Origin: Butyrivibrio sp. LB2008
GTDB taxonomy: Bacteria > Bacillota > Clostridia > Lachnospirales > Lachnospiraceae
DNA length: 64,000 nt
Assembly (NCBI RefSeq): GCF_000621565.1
Contig: NZ_JHXZ01000009.1
Span: forward strand, 1 to 64,000
Direction of reading: 5' to 3'
The translations under genes and the position numbers were made by a program. Shown one piece after another: positions 53,701 to 62,032 of the stretch (its first letter is position 1; each line of letters starts with the position of its first letter). The notes beneath the pieces were generated by a model that ran no database searches, was not told where the DNA came from, and saw nothing but the letters and a program-made list of their open reading frames with translations.

Positions 53701-54517
53701 TTTTACTCCTATAGTCGTCCTTACAGCCAATGCGATATCAGGGGCAAAAGAGAGCTTTATAAGCGAAGGATTTACGGATTATCTGAGTAAACCTGTTGAG
53801 GGCACTAAGCTCGAGGAAGCGCTTATAAAATATCTTCCGAAGGAAAAGGTTGTATATATGGAAAATGAGGAAGAGAGCGATGAAAATACCGAACCTGAGG
53901 ATGATAAAAAGAAATTCAAGGACTATATGTCGGGACTTACCCAGATAAAATATGAAGAAGGGCTCAAAAACTGCGGAAGTGAAGAAAGTTACTTTAATAT
54001 CCTTAAGGTTTATTACGAATCGATTGAGCTTACTAAGGGAAATATCGGGCAGGCATTTGATGAGAAAAACTGGAAGGATTATACAAGCTATGTACATTCA
54101 CTTAAGAGTACCAGCAGGACTATAGGAGCAAACGTTTTGGCAGATCTTGCAGCGAGCATTGAACATGCCGGCTCTATCGGAGATACCGTGTATATTAAGG
54201 ATCACAACTCAGAGCTGATGAACAGATATCTTCTTGTAGAGTATGAAGTTGCGGGAGTTCCCGGGATGGAAGGAAGTGAAGAAAGCGATGAGGACGGCGA
54301 CAAGCCTGCTATCAAGGAATCGGAGCTTAAGGATGCATACGGAAGTATGGCAGAAGCATGTAAGGGGCTTAACTACGACACGATGGAACTGATACTTGAT
54401 TCGTTAAAGGACTACACACTTCCGGAAAAAGATAAGGAGAATATCAGGAAGATAAAGGAATACCTCAAGATGCTTGATTGGGAGAATATAGGAAAAATAA
54501 CAGAGAGTGAGCTGTAG
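50735..54517 (+). CDS. Hybrid histidine kinase with fused degenerate GGDEF-EAL module
   Basis: 1260 residues. Order: about seven membrane helices (1-230); a GGDEF-like domain (about 230-385) with RVGIECFF where R-GGDEF-F is expected; an EAL-like domain (about 387-640) with AEAVLKF for EAL, FGITES lacking the catalytic Glu, and MDEYGTS for DDFGTG; HisKA with H665 (MSHEIRTPINAVLGM); HATPase_c (NNAVKYTMEG, DTGIGI, GSGLGLAI); receiver with D921/D922 and acceptor D965 (FLDYRMPKMDG); and HPt with H1121 (YVHSLKSTSR). The kinase-receiver-HPt chain appears functional, while the c-di-GMP enzymes appear dead and may serve as ligand-binding sensors (inference). The double-receiver gene follows 14 bp later. 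Confidence 0.88.
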   Translation: MVGAEVIGSSAFNLSALVISVTCIVYKLIIRGKVKLKNWLFIAFILIIAIDSLSGIVEQFLVYSKLTFETKLLIGHANLFVYFLTHFAMVPVFVYYIVVECGVQHKFTGKVRLYLGIPFIFMELMTMVNPLFHIVFELDENLQYVRKSGVYIAYGICALYTVFSIIILYIYWDCLNKLKKIAILYFYVLVLIGLIVQMVFSKVTCELMCEAIGAMGIMIMFEGDDDRKDFSTKALNRNAFVTDIGNYFKYNRPFNAICVKILNGDILRKITSHENYEKILSNVAGYLGNVDKKFEVYRVGIECFFLVCPDISKEKARGIADEIYARFEKNIIIEGGNVQLKALVIQASSPEKFENLDNLLLLADTFIDLDKGRPIYCNELDFVIRRADVEKAVRRGIESSSFRVFYEPIYTKGDLSICAAEAVLKFNDKELGEIAKEEFLPIANQTGTIEKLGLFLLEEVLYFIGGGIVEEMGLEFICIKLSSAQIIKTDFIAQVKELFSRYDVKPEKLVFGITESAAVTDKNIIYQVISDLGEMGIRFYMDEYGTSFFGMQSSTSYLFEGIKVNAGLLQDSESSSQRRLILENRLSTMNQTGKKIVIGGVHSKEQAELIQNIKADYVQGKYYSRVVSKNDFIAILKATETARMEERRAKAANEAKSNFLANMSHEIRTPINAVLGMNEVILRECTDEKILEYSKNIESAGKTLLSLINDILDFSKIEAGNMEISERNYELSSVLNDAYNMIYFKAEQKSLKLIFEVDKDLPNSLCGDEMRLRQIIVNVLNNAVKYTMEGSVTLKIRGEDISEGRVNLYIDIIDTGIGIKQEDLSNLFAKFKRLDMDKNRTIEGSGLGLAITSNLLKLMNGSIDVESEYGEGSVFKIILPQKKVGDTVIGDFRSRIVELNKIRKRYQVKFTAKDANILVVDDTPVNHVVIKELLKNTLIGIDNARSGEECLIMQREKEYDLIFLDYRMPKMDGVETLHRMREDEESKNSFTPIVVLTANAISGAKESFISEGFTDYLSKPVEGTKLEEALIKYLPKEKVVYMENEEESDENTEPEDDKKKFKDYMSGLTQIKYEEGLKNCGSEESYFNILKVYYESIELTKGNIGQAFDEKNWKDYTSYVHSLKSTSRTIGANVLADLAASIEHAGSIGDTVYIKDHNSELMNRYLLVEYEVAGVPGMEGSEESDEDGDKPAIKESELKDAYGSMAEACKGLNYDTMELILDSLKDYTLPEKDKENIRKIKEYLKMLDWENIGKITESEL

Positions 54518-54531
54518 ACAGGAGCAAATGA

Positions 54532-55290
54532 ATGTTTGATAAAAAAATTCTTTTAGTCAGAAATGATACAACGTTCATGGTCAACGCAATAAAAAAGAGT
54601 CTTGTTGACAATCATTTTATTGTGGCGGAGACATCATATTCTATTTCCGATATCAGCGCCAAGAAGGCGGATGCCAGTCTGGCTATTCTTTACACGGACG
54701 GTGATTATGTGGAGCATCAGGATGCAATCATTTATTTCAAGGAGCTGTGCCTTGATGAGAATATGATCGTCATAATAATCGGCGACAATGAAACTTTTAA
54801 GTTCATTCACAGGTTCATACCCAAAGAGGATATAGCTTGTGAGATGACAAGGCCGCTTGATATGGATGAGCTCCTTAGCAAGATATACATTGTTACCGAC
54901 GAAGAATATATACAGATGAAGCGCAAATGCATTCTTGTTGTGGATGATGATTTTACATATCTGCAGATGCTCAGAGAGTGGCTTAAGGAGGACTTCAGGG
55001 TGGGAGTAGCAAACTCGGGAGCACAGGCTGTTGCATGGCTTGCAAATAACAAGGCGGATCTGATACTTCTTGACTATGATATGCCGGTAATAGACGGACC
55101 GAAAGTTATGGAGATGCTCAAAAAAGAGTCATTCTCAAGCGGGATTCCCGTTATGTTCCTCACCGGCAAAAATGATAAGAAGAGCGTTACCGAAGTTCTT
55201 GCACTTAAGCCTGCGGATTATCTTTTGAAATCTATAGATAAAGAAAAACTGCTTGATACACTTAGGAATTTTTTTGAATCAAGGGAATAA
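54532..55290 (+). CDS. Two-domain response regulator (tandem receivers)
   Basis: 252 residues. Receiver 1 (about 1-125) looks degenerate: KKILLVRNDTTFM lacks the acidic pair, and the acceptor region reads AILYTDGDYV. Receiver 2 (about 132-252) is complete: ILVVDDDFTY, acceptor Asp in LILLDYDMPVIDG, FLTGKND, and Lys in YLLKSI. No output domain is present. It lies between the hybrid kinase and the second GGDEF-EAL protein, so it is probably the phosphate acceptor of the kinase HPt domain. Confidence 0.85.
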   Translation: MFDKKILLVRNDTTFMVNAIKKSLVDNHFIVAETSYSISDISAKKADASLAILYTDGDYVEHQDAIIYFKELCLDENMIVIIIGDNETFKFIHRFIPKEDIACEMTRPLDMDELLSKIYIVTDEEYIQMKRKCILVVDDDFTYLQMLREWLKEDFRVGVANSGAQAVAWLANNKADLILLDYDMPVIDGPKVMEMLKKESFSSGIPVMFLTGKNDKKSVTEVLALKPADYLLKSIDKEKLLDTLRNFFESRE

Positions 55291-55295
55291 ACAAT

Positions 55296-57224
55296 ATGAT
55301 TGAAGGAACTCCGAACGGCGGCCTTACATTTAGTGTGGCGGCGCTGATAGTCAGTTTAACAAGTATATTCTGCGCGATCGTGATAAGGAAAAAGAAAAGT
55401 CTCAAGAACAGGCTTCTGCTTACGCTTCTTGTGATCGTTTCTTTGAATGCGTGCACGGGAATCGCAGCATATAGCGCATATAATTATGACTTTCCGTATG
55501 CGTATAAATTCTTTGTGTGTTATTTTAGTAAGTATATCTATTATGCTACGCATTTTTTGATGATGCCGATTCTTTTGTATTACATAATAGTTGTCTGTGG
55601 TATATTGCATCTTTTTTCCAAGAGACTGCGAGTTGCTTTTGCGGTTCCGATGTTTGTGATAGAGACGGTTCTTTTTTCCAATCCTATGACGAGACTTGCG
55701 TTTACGGCTTCGTCAGACCTTGTTTTTCACAGAGGACCGGTTGTCTATGCAGCTTATATTCTAAGTGCTTTTTATTTCGTTCTTTGCGTCCTTTTACTTG
55801 TACGATACTGGAAGAGTATCAATCATCTTAAAAAGGGTGCCATGGTATATTTTTTGTCGCTTGCCATAACGGGAGTCATCATACAGCTTCTTTTCCCAAG
55901 GATCACGTGCGAGCTTCTCTGTGAGTCTATAGGGCTTATGGGTATAATGATCATTTTGGAAAAAGATGATGACAGAGTAGATTCCGGAACAGGGCTTTAT
56001 AACAGAATGGCTCTTTTGCAGGATATCAAGAATTACATTTCACTAAACAGAAGTTTTAAGTCGATCTGTGTGCGCATAGAGAATGCGGATGCTTATATTA
56101 ACATCATGGGTTATGCGGATTTTGATGCTATAATCAAAAAGATCGCGAAATATCTATTTGATACTGCGGATAAGTATGATGTTTATATAAGCGGCATTGC
56201 CTGTTTTTATATTCTGTGCGTTGACGGTACTGAGAATGAGAGCAATAAACTTGCGCATACCATAAGGGACAGATTTGATAAGAGCTGGGATCTTGATGAA
56301 AATCAGATGAATATAAATGCTGTGATCATATGCGCGGGAACGCCCGAGATGTTTAACAGCGAAGAGGATATCCTTATGCTTTCCGAGGCGCATATCGAAG
56401 ATGCCGGCAAGAATATCCTTATAGGGCATGATCTTGATTTCCTTTTGAGGAAGATCGAGGTTGAAAAAGCAATCGTTCGCGGAATGAATGAGAATCATTT
56501 TGTTGTCAAATACAGACCGTTTTTTGATAAGAGCGGGAATAACATATGCGGCGCGGAAGCTCTTTTGTATCTGAACGATCCGGCTCTTGGTGAAGTGTCA
56601 TTTGGCGAGTTCATGAGTGTTGCGGAGAAATCGGGATTTGCAGAAGAACTGGAACACAGGATGATTGGCTCAATACTTAGATTTACGGGTGCACTTCTTG
56701 AGGAGAATGTCGATTGCATCAGATTTATCATGATGCATACAGTATCCGATAAGGTTATGAGTAAAGAACTTGTTGGAGTTGTAAGAGAATATGCCAAGCA
56801 GTACAATGTCGATCTTTCGAAGATCGCGCTTGATATAAATGACAACGTATTATACGTTGAAACGGATTCCGTTGATTATGTCATAGAAAGGCTAAGTGAA
56901 GACGGAGTCAGGATTTTCATGGGGAATTACAAGAACGATTCTATGGGAGTCAGATATGATATGCTGGGTGGCTTTGACGGGGTAATAGTCAATATTAGGC
57001 ATTTCATGGAGACGACCGGCAGTTCAAAGCGAAATCTTATCCTTAAGAACAGGACGGATATGTTCAAACAGATAAATAAAACCGTTGTTGTATCGGGTGT
57101 AGATTCGTTTGAATACTTTGATAAGATAAAAGACATTTATGCAGATTATATTTTGGGAGATTATCTTTCACCTGCTGTTTCAAGGGTTGAATTTGTTGAA
57201 ATGGCAAAGAGGGGAAGAATATAG
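55296..57224 (+). CDS. Membrane protein with degenerate GGDEF-EAL module
   Basis: 642 residues, paralogous to the first 640 of the hybrid kinase (same seven-helix start, CELLCESIGLMGIMI matching CELMCEAIGAMGIMI). GGDEF is replaced by YISGIACFYIL. The EAL-like domain keeps AEALLYL, but reads ALDINDN for the LEITE motif and MGNYKND for DDFG, so metal binding is lost. It stops where the kinase begins in the longer protein. It likely binds a signal, perhaps c-di-GMP, without making or degrading it. It starts 5 bp after the double-receiver gene. Confidence 0.82.
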   Translation: MIEGTPNGGLTFSVAALIVSLTSIFCAIVIRKKKSLKNRLLLTLLVIVSLNACTGIAAYSAYNYDFPYAYKFFVCYFSKYIYYATHFLMMPILLYYIIVVCGILHLFSKRLRVAFAVPMFVIETVLFSNPMTRLAFTASSDLVFHRGPVVYAAYILSAFYFVLCVLLLVRYWKSINHLKKGAMVYFLSLAITGVIIQLLFPRITCELLCESIGLMGIMIILEKDDDRVDSGTGLYNRMALLQDIKNYISLNRSFKSICVRIENADAYINIMGYADFDAIIKKIAKYLFDTADKYDVYISGIACFYILCVDGTENESNKLAHTIRDRFDKSWDLDENQMNINAVIICAGTPEMFNSEEDILMLSEAHIEDAGKNILIGHDLDFLLRKIEVEKAIVRGMNENHFVVKYRPFFDKSGNNICGAEALLYLNDPALGEVSFGEFMSVAEKSGFAEELEHRMIGSILRFTGALLEENVDCIRFIMMHTVSDKVMSKELVGVVREYAKQYNVDLSKIALDINDNVLYVETDSVDYVIERLSEDGVRIFMGNYKNDSMGVRYDMLGGFDGVIVNIRHFMETTGSSKRNLILKNRTDMFKQINKTVVVSGVDSFEYFDKIKDIYADYILGDYLSPAVSRVEFVEMAKRGRI

Positions 57225-57230
57225 GAATGT

Positions 57231-58244
57231 ATGAGAAATTGGGGAGTTTTCTTATTGGCCGCCGTTTTGACGGTATGTATTCTTACGGGATGCGGTAGCA
57301 TGGGAGAAGTAAAAGAATCTTCTTCCATAGTTGTAGTGTCGCCTCATCCGAACGGTTTTATCAGACCTCTTATTCAGGAGTTTGAAAGAGCGTCCGGAAT
57401 AGAAGTTAAAGTCATTGAATGCGGCACTTCCGATGCTGTCGATATGATCAAAAATGATGAGGATATCGATGTTATGTGGGGCGGTTCGATCCTGACTGTC
57501 GGGCCGTTCAGCGATCTTTTTTATTCATACAAAACTCCAAATGAAAAATATTTTAAAGATGAGTTCAAATCGGTGAATGGCGCATATACGTTTTTTACCG
57601 ATGTTCCAAGCGTGCTTATCATTAATACAGATATGGTATCAAGTAAGAATATACAGGGGTACTCAGATCTTTTAAAAGATGAATTTAAGGGCAGGATAGC
57701 TTTTGCCAATCCCGCAAGATCATCGTCTTCTTTTGAGCAGCTTGTAAATATGCTCTACGCCATGGGGAGTGGTGATACAGACAGAGGATGGGATTATGTA
57801 AAAGAGCTTATTACAAGTCTTGACGGTAAACTTCTTAACAGCTCATCTATGGTATATGAGGGAGTTGCAAACGGCAAGTATGCTGTTGGGCTTACGTTTG
57901 AAGAAGCTGCGGTAACCATGCTAAAGAGCAATAAGCACGTAAGTATCGTGTACATGGAAGAGGGCGTTGTATCCACTCCTGACGGCATATATATAAACAA
58001 AAATACAAAAAATATCGAGGAATGCCAAAAGTTTGTTGATTTCCTTACTGATAAAGATACACAGACGATAATTGCCAAAACGCTCGGAAGGCGCTCTGTC
58101 AGAAAAGATGTTGAAGTATCGGGACTTGTTCTTCCAAAGAGCGAGATAAAGAGCATCGCGGTAGACAAAGAAAGTGTAATGGAAAACAAGGAAAAATGGA
58201 TAGAAAAATTCGGAAAGATATATGAAGGTGCGGGCGATGAGTAA
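57231..58244 (+). CDS. HptA/PgtC-like substrate-binding sensor lipoprotein
   Basis: 337 residues. Lipobox ILTGC (Cys 21). The binding-protein domain is of the Fe3+-type fold (SBP_bac_6/11): VVVSPHPNGFIRPLIQEFERASGIEVKV, VMWGGSI, YSDLLKDEFKGRIAFANPARSSSSFEQL. This subgroup includes PgtC of the phosphoglycerate system and HptA of the Staphylococcus hexose-phosphate sensor. Followed by a YesM-type kinase overlapping its end and an AraC-type regulator, exactly the HptA-S-R order. It most likely senses an external phosphorylated compound rather than importing it. Confidence 0.75.
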   Translation: MRNWGVFLLAAVLTVCILTGCGSMGEVKESSSIVVVSPHPNGFIRPLIQEFERASGIEVKVIECGTSDAVDMIKNDEDIDVMWGGSILTVGPFSDLFYSYKTPNEKYFKDEFKSVNGAYTFFTDVPSVLIINTDMVSSKNIQGYSDLLKDEFKGRIAFANPARSSSSFEQLVNMLYAMGSGDTDRGWDYVKELITSLDGKLLNSSSMVYEGVANGKYAVGLTFEEAAVTMLKSNKHVSIVYMEEGVVSTPDGIYINKNTKNIEECQKFVDFLTDKDTQTIIAKTLGRRSVRKDVEVSGLVLPKSEIKSIAVDKESVMENKEKWIEKFGKIYEGAGDE

Positions 58245-59898
58245 AGAGATTGTATCTTTCCGTGAGAATATAAAAAGAACTTTCATACGCTTTGCGCTTT
58301 TGCCGGTTATTTTTATAGCGGCGGTCGTGTTCATTCTGTTTGTTTTTTTCTGGAATATGTTTATGGTTGCGGGAAACAGGAAAGACAACGAACAGATAAA
58401 TGAAAAGCTCGGTGCTGTTATGGACAACTATTATGAGATGGTAGACACCGCTGCGGAGCTTATTTCGGAAAACGGGCCTGCAATTACAGGAAACAAGATT
58501 TATCCGATAGTCTATGACAAAACTGCCGAATACGGCGAGATGGGGAATTTTATAGTTTTGTCTTCGGACGGACAGGTTCTTTTTTCAAGTAAAGACCATG
58601 CGCCCTCTTTTCTTACGGGAAAAGAATATCTTAACTGGGGAGTATGGAGAAAGCTGAAAGATTCAGAGGGAATAACTGATGCGGTGCTATTTGAAAATAA
58701 TCTGTGCATTGCAAAGGGCGTATATAAGAATGGGAACCTGATACGTGCGATTGTCTATATTGTTCCGGGGGAAGTTATAAGTTCGGCAATCGGAGACAGG
58801 AACCGATATGTGCTTGTGACAGACAAAAACGGCTGGGTGTATGCCAGCAATACAAGGGGCCTTCGGGATGATTTCGGGCAGATAGAGGATATTCTTTATG
58901 CTCGGGTGGGATACGTGCGGAATGCAAATATCGTATATTACAGTTACATGACGGAGCTTGAAGGCAGGAATCTTAAGATATATACGATCAATGATATAAC
59001 GGGGAATCTTAAGATGATGCTGTTTCTTGTCGCGGTGATCGTGCTGATATTTATTGCGATATCACTGATCACGGTTAAGAGCACAGAGATAAGTTCGGTC
59101 AGACTTACCAAAGACATCAAAAAGATGGAGGATGCCTTTGAAGATGTGCAAAAGGGAAATCTTGATGTTTCGCTTGATATCAACAGCAGCAGGGAGTTTC
59201 AGACGATAGGTAATGATTTTAACGCGATGCTGGGAGGCCTTAAGAGGCAGATAGAACAGAACAAGGAACTTGCGCAGAACGCGGCTTTTTTCCAGGTTAA
59301 GCAGCTTGAAAGTCAATTTAATCCACATTTTCTTTTTAACACGCTTGACAACATAAGATTCATGGCGAAGATTGATGAAAAGGCAGCAGATAAGATGATC
59401 GTGTCGCTGTCGGGGCTTCTTAGGTACAGCATAAGAGAGATAAGAGAAGAAGTTACTGTCAGGGAGGACCTTGATAATCTGCAGTTTTATCTGAATCTTT
59501 TGCAGATAAGGTTTAACAAGAGATTTGCGTACAGCATAGATGTCTCGGAAGATATAATGGATTGCCTTATTCCGAAGCTTCTTTTGCAGCCGCTACTTGA
59601 AAATGCCGTTAAATACGGATTTTCAGGAAGAGAGAAGCTTACTGTCAGTGTGAAAGGCTATCAGATAACAAATCAACTTATCTTTATATGCAAGGATGAC
59701 GGAGCGGGTATGGATGAAGAACTCCTTAATGAGATAAAGGAAAATCTTCACGAGACCAAGAATAAGTCCTCGCATTACGGACTTTACAATATAAATCGAA
59801 GAATAAATCTCATGTATGGCGAGAGCGCGGGACTAGGCATTGCGAGCACGAAAGGAGAGGGAACGCTCATAAGGATCGTGATACCAAAGCATGCATGA
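58237..59898 (+). CDS. YesM/HptS-like sensor histidine kinase
   Basis: 553 residues from ATG 58237, with AAGGTG upstream; it overlaps the previous stop (58242-58244). An ATG at 58222 is in frame but has no site. Membrane helix near 17-40, extracellular Cache-like domain (FIVLSSDGQVLFSSKDHAPS), second helix near 245-268, HAMP, His_kinase with QFNPHFLFNT (H364) and HATPase_c (ENAVKYGF, DDGAGMDEE, HYGLYNINRRI). Partner of the regulator encoded 18 bp downstream. Confidence 0.88.
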   Translation: MSKEIVSFRENIKRTFIRFALLPVIFIAAVVFILFVFFWNMFMVAGNRKDNEQINEKLGAVMDNYYEMVDTAAELISENGPAITGNKIYPIVYDKTAEYGEMGNFIVLSSDGQVLFSSKDHAPSFLTGKEYLNWGVWRKLKDSEGITDAVLFENNLCIAKGVYKNGNLIRAIVYIVPGEVISSAIGDRNRYVLVTDKNGWVYASNTRGLRDDFGQIEDILYARVGYVRNANIVYYSYMTELEGRNLKIYTINDITGNLKMMLFLVAVIVLIFIAISLITVKSTEISSVRLTKDIKKMEDAFEDVQKGNLDVSLDINSSREFQTIGNDFNAMLGGLKRQIEQNKELAQNAAFFQVKQLESQFNPHFLFNTLDNIRFMAKIDEKAADKMIVSLSGLLRYSIREIREEVTVREDLDNLQFYLNLLQIRFNKRFAYSIDVSEDIMDCLIPKLLLQPLLENAVKYGFSGREKLTVSVKGYQITNQLIFICKDDGAGMDEELLNEIKENLHETKNKSSHYGLYNINRRINLMYGESAGLGIASTKGEGTLIRIVIPKHA

Positions 59899-59916
59899 CA
59901 GATCGGAAGGATAAAG

Positions 59917-60681
59917 ATGTACAAAGTAATCATAGTAGAAGATGAAGATATTATCAGGAAAGGAATTGCATATACCATGGACTGGACTTCTATGGGATGC
60001 ACGATAGTCGGCGAAGCGGCAAGCGGTGAAGAGGGACTTTCCAAGATAAGCGAACTTAATCCCGATATCGTTCTCGTGGATATAATGATGCCCGGAATGG
60101 ACGGCATAGCCATGATAAGGAAGGCTAAAGAGGATGGTATCGGAGATTTTAAGTCGGTGATACTTACAAGCTATGCGGAATTTGATTATGCGAAGAAGGC
60201 GATAGATCTTGATGTGTCGGCATATCTTATGAAGCCTGCTTCCGAGGAAGAAATTCAAAAGAGCATAAAGAAAATCATAGAAGAGATAGAAAAAGAGAAT
60301 GTATTAAAGCAGTACAAGGAGAAAAAAGATTTAAGCGATATAGGCAGGATATATATCAAGTCGGGAAAAGACAATGATTATGTGCAGCAGGTGATAGACA
60401 GGACAAAGGAGCGGTTTGCCGAGAAGATAAGCATAGAAACTTTGTCGGATGAACTTGGCGTATCTGCGAGTTATCTATCAAGAAAATTTAAGGAGGCAAC
60501 GGGACATACGTATCTTGATTTTCTCAATGAGTACAGGGTTCGTGAGGCGGTCAAGCTCCTTGAAACGGGAAAATACAAGGTTTATGAAGTATCTGATATG
60601 ACGGGATTTACTGATTATAAGCACTTTAATGCGGTGTTTAAAAGATATACGGAAATGTCGCCGTCGGATTTTTTGAACTGA
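59917..60681 (+). CDS. AraC-type response regulator (HptR/YesN-like)
   Basis: 254 residues: receiver domain with VEDED, D55 (LVDIMMPGMDG), TSYAE and the conserved Lys of LMKPASEE; then a short linker and two HTH motifs (ISIETLSDELGVSASYLSRKFK, VYEVSDMTGFTDYKHFNAVFKR). It is shorter than the YesN protein at 19436 because it lacks the middle domain. It probably activates the ABC transporter genes starting at 60783. Confidence 0.88.
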   Translation: MYKVIIVEDEDIIRKGIAYTMDWTSMGCTIVGEAASGEEGLSKISELNPDIVLVDIMMPGMDGIAMIRKAKEDGIGDFKSVILTSYAEFDYAKKAIDLDVSAYLMKPASEEEIQKSIKKIIEEIEKENVLKQYKEKKDLSDIGRIYIKSGKDNDYVQQVIDRTKERFAEKISIETLSDELGVSASYLSRKFKEATGHTYLDFLNEYRVREAVKLLETGKYKVYEVSDMTGFTDYKHFNAVFKRYTEMSPSDFLN

Positions 60682-60782
60682 GTTCAGAAATGCTGACAAC
60701 AAAACAGAAATATAGGTATTTGGCCAGTAAATAAATAAGTATCATAGTCTCATGAAGTACCAAAGTTGAAAGGAGAAGGGAT

Positions 60783-61949
60783 ATGAAAAACAAATTGGCA
60801 TTGGTATTGGCGGGGATTATGACCCTTAGTTTATTTGGCTGTGGCTCGGGGACGTCCGATACACAGGGAGCAGCAGGAGATTCAAGTGCTCAGGTTGAAA
60901 ACGGTGAGGGGGCCGGAGAGTCTGCAGCATCCGGCGATAATGCAGATCTTGATGAGCTTATCGCTGCAGCAAAAACTGAGGGAGAACTGGTTGTTTACGG
61001 CTCATGCGAAGAGGAATATCTTGCAGCGGCATGTGAACATTTTGAAGAACTTTATGGGGTTAAAGTTCAGTATCAGCGTCTTTCGACCGGTGAGGTTCAG
61101 AGTAAGATTGAAGAAGAGAACGGCAATCCGTCAGGCGATGTCTGGTTCGGAGGAACAACGGATCCTTACAACGTAGCAGCTTCGGAAGGACTTCTTGAAG
61201 CTTATGAAGCACAGAATGCAGATCATCTTATGAGTGATATGTACCGCGATGCTGACGGCTATTGGTATGGAATTTATAAAGGTATTCTCGGATTTATGGT
61301 AAATACTGATGAACTTTCGCGTATGGGTGTTGATGAGCCGAAAGACTGGCAGGATCTTCTTGATCCCAAGTATAAGGGACTTGTTTGGCTTTCGAATTAC
61401 AACACTGCAGGAACCGCAAAGCTTGTTATTAACACAATGCTCCAAAAGTACGGACATGATGAAGGAATCAAGTATCTTGTAGATCTTGATAAGAACATCG
61501 AAGTATACACAAAGTCAGGTTCAGGCCCTTCTAAGAATGTCGGAACAGGTGAGTGTGTTGTCGGAATCGGATTCCTTCATGACGGAATAACACAGATCGT
61601 TGATAACGGATATGGCAATGTATCTCTTATCATTCCTTCATCCGGAACATCTTTCGAGATCGGCGCAACAGCTATTTTCAAGGGATGTAAGCATCCAAAT
61701 GCAGCTAAGCTCTGGATTGAATATGCACTCAGCCCTGACTGCGTAGAACTTGCGGCTCAGAACGGTTCATATCAGTTCCTTGTTATTGATAACGCAAAGC
61801 AGCCCGAAGTGGCAGCACAGTATGGTCTTGATCCCGAGAATGTTATGAAGTATGACTTTGAAGATGCCAAGGAGAATACAGCCAAGTATATTGAAGAAGT
61901 TATGAATGCACTCGGAAGTGCGGCAGATGATCGTTTCCAGACAGAATAA
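60783..61949 (+). CDS. Fe3+/hexose-phosphate-type ABC substrate-binding lipoprotein
   Basis: 388 residues. Lipobox LFGC (Cys 20), a Gly/Ser/Ala-rich linker, then a SBP_bac_6-type domain: GELVVYGSCEEEYLAAACEHFEELYGVKVQ, DVWFGGTTDPYNVA, PKDWQDLLDPKYKGLVWLSN, GATAIFKGCKHPNAAKLWIEY. Such proteins are often called iron-binding, but AfuA of Actinobacillus binds hexose phosphates, and the nearby HptA-like sensor favours a phosphorylated substrate (inference). The Tyr pair typical of iron binders is not obvious. AGGAGAAGGG precedes ATG. Confidence 0.8.
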   Translation: MKNKLALVLAGIMTLSLFGCGSGTSDTQGAAGDSSAQVENGEGAGESAASGDNADLDELIAAAKTEGELVVYGSCEEEYLAAACEHFEELYGVKVQYQRLSTGEVQSKIEEENGNPSGDVWFGGTTDPYNVAASEGLLEAYEAQNADHLMSDMYRDADGYWYGIYKGILGFMVNTDELSRMGVDEPKDWQDLLDPKYKGLVWLSNYNTAGTAKLVINTMLQKYGHDEGIKYLVDLDKNIEVYTKSGSGPSKNVGTGECVVGIGFLHDGITQIVDNGYGNVSLIIPSSGTSFEIGATAIFKGCKHPNAAKLWIEYALSPDCVELAAQNGSYQFLVIDNAKQPEVAAQYGLDPENVMKYDFEDAKENTAKYIEEVMNALGSAADDRFQTE

Positions 61950-61960
61950 AAATATTATTT

Positions 61961-61984
61961 CAGGCGGATGTTTGCATCCGCCTG
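61961..61984 (+). terminator. Intercistronic hairpin after the binding-protein gene
   Basis: CAGGCGGATG, a TTTG loop and CATCCGCCTG form a perfect 10-bp stem without a T-run. It likely stabilises the binding-protein mRNA while letting transcription continue to the permease gene. Confidence 0.65.
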
Positions 61985-62032
61985 GATTAAATCTGTACGG
62001 AGGGTAATATTTGGGCAAGGAGGATATGAAAG

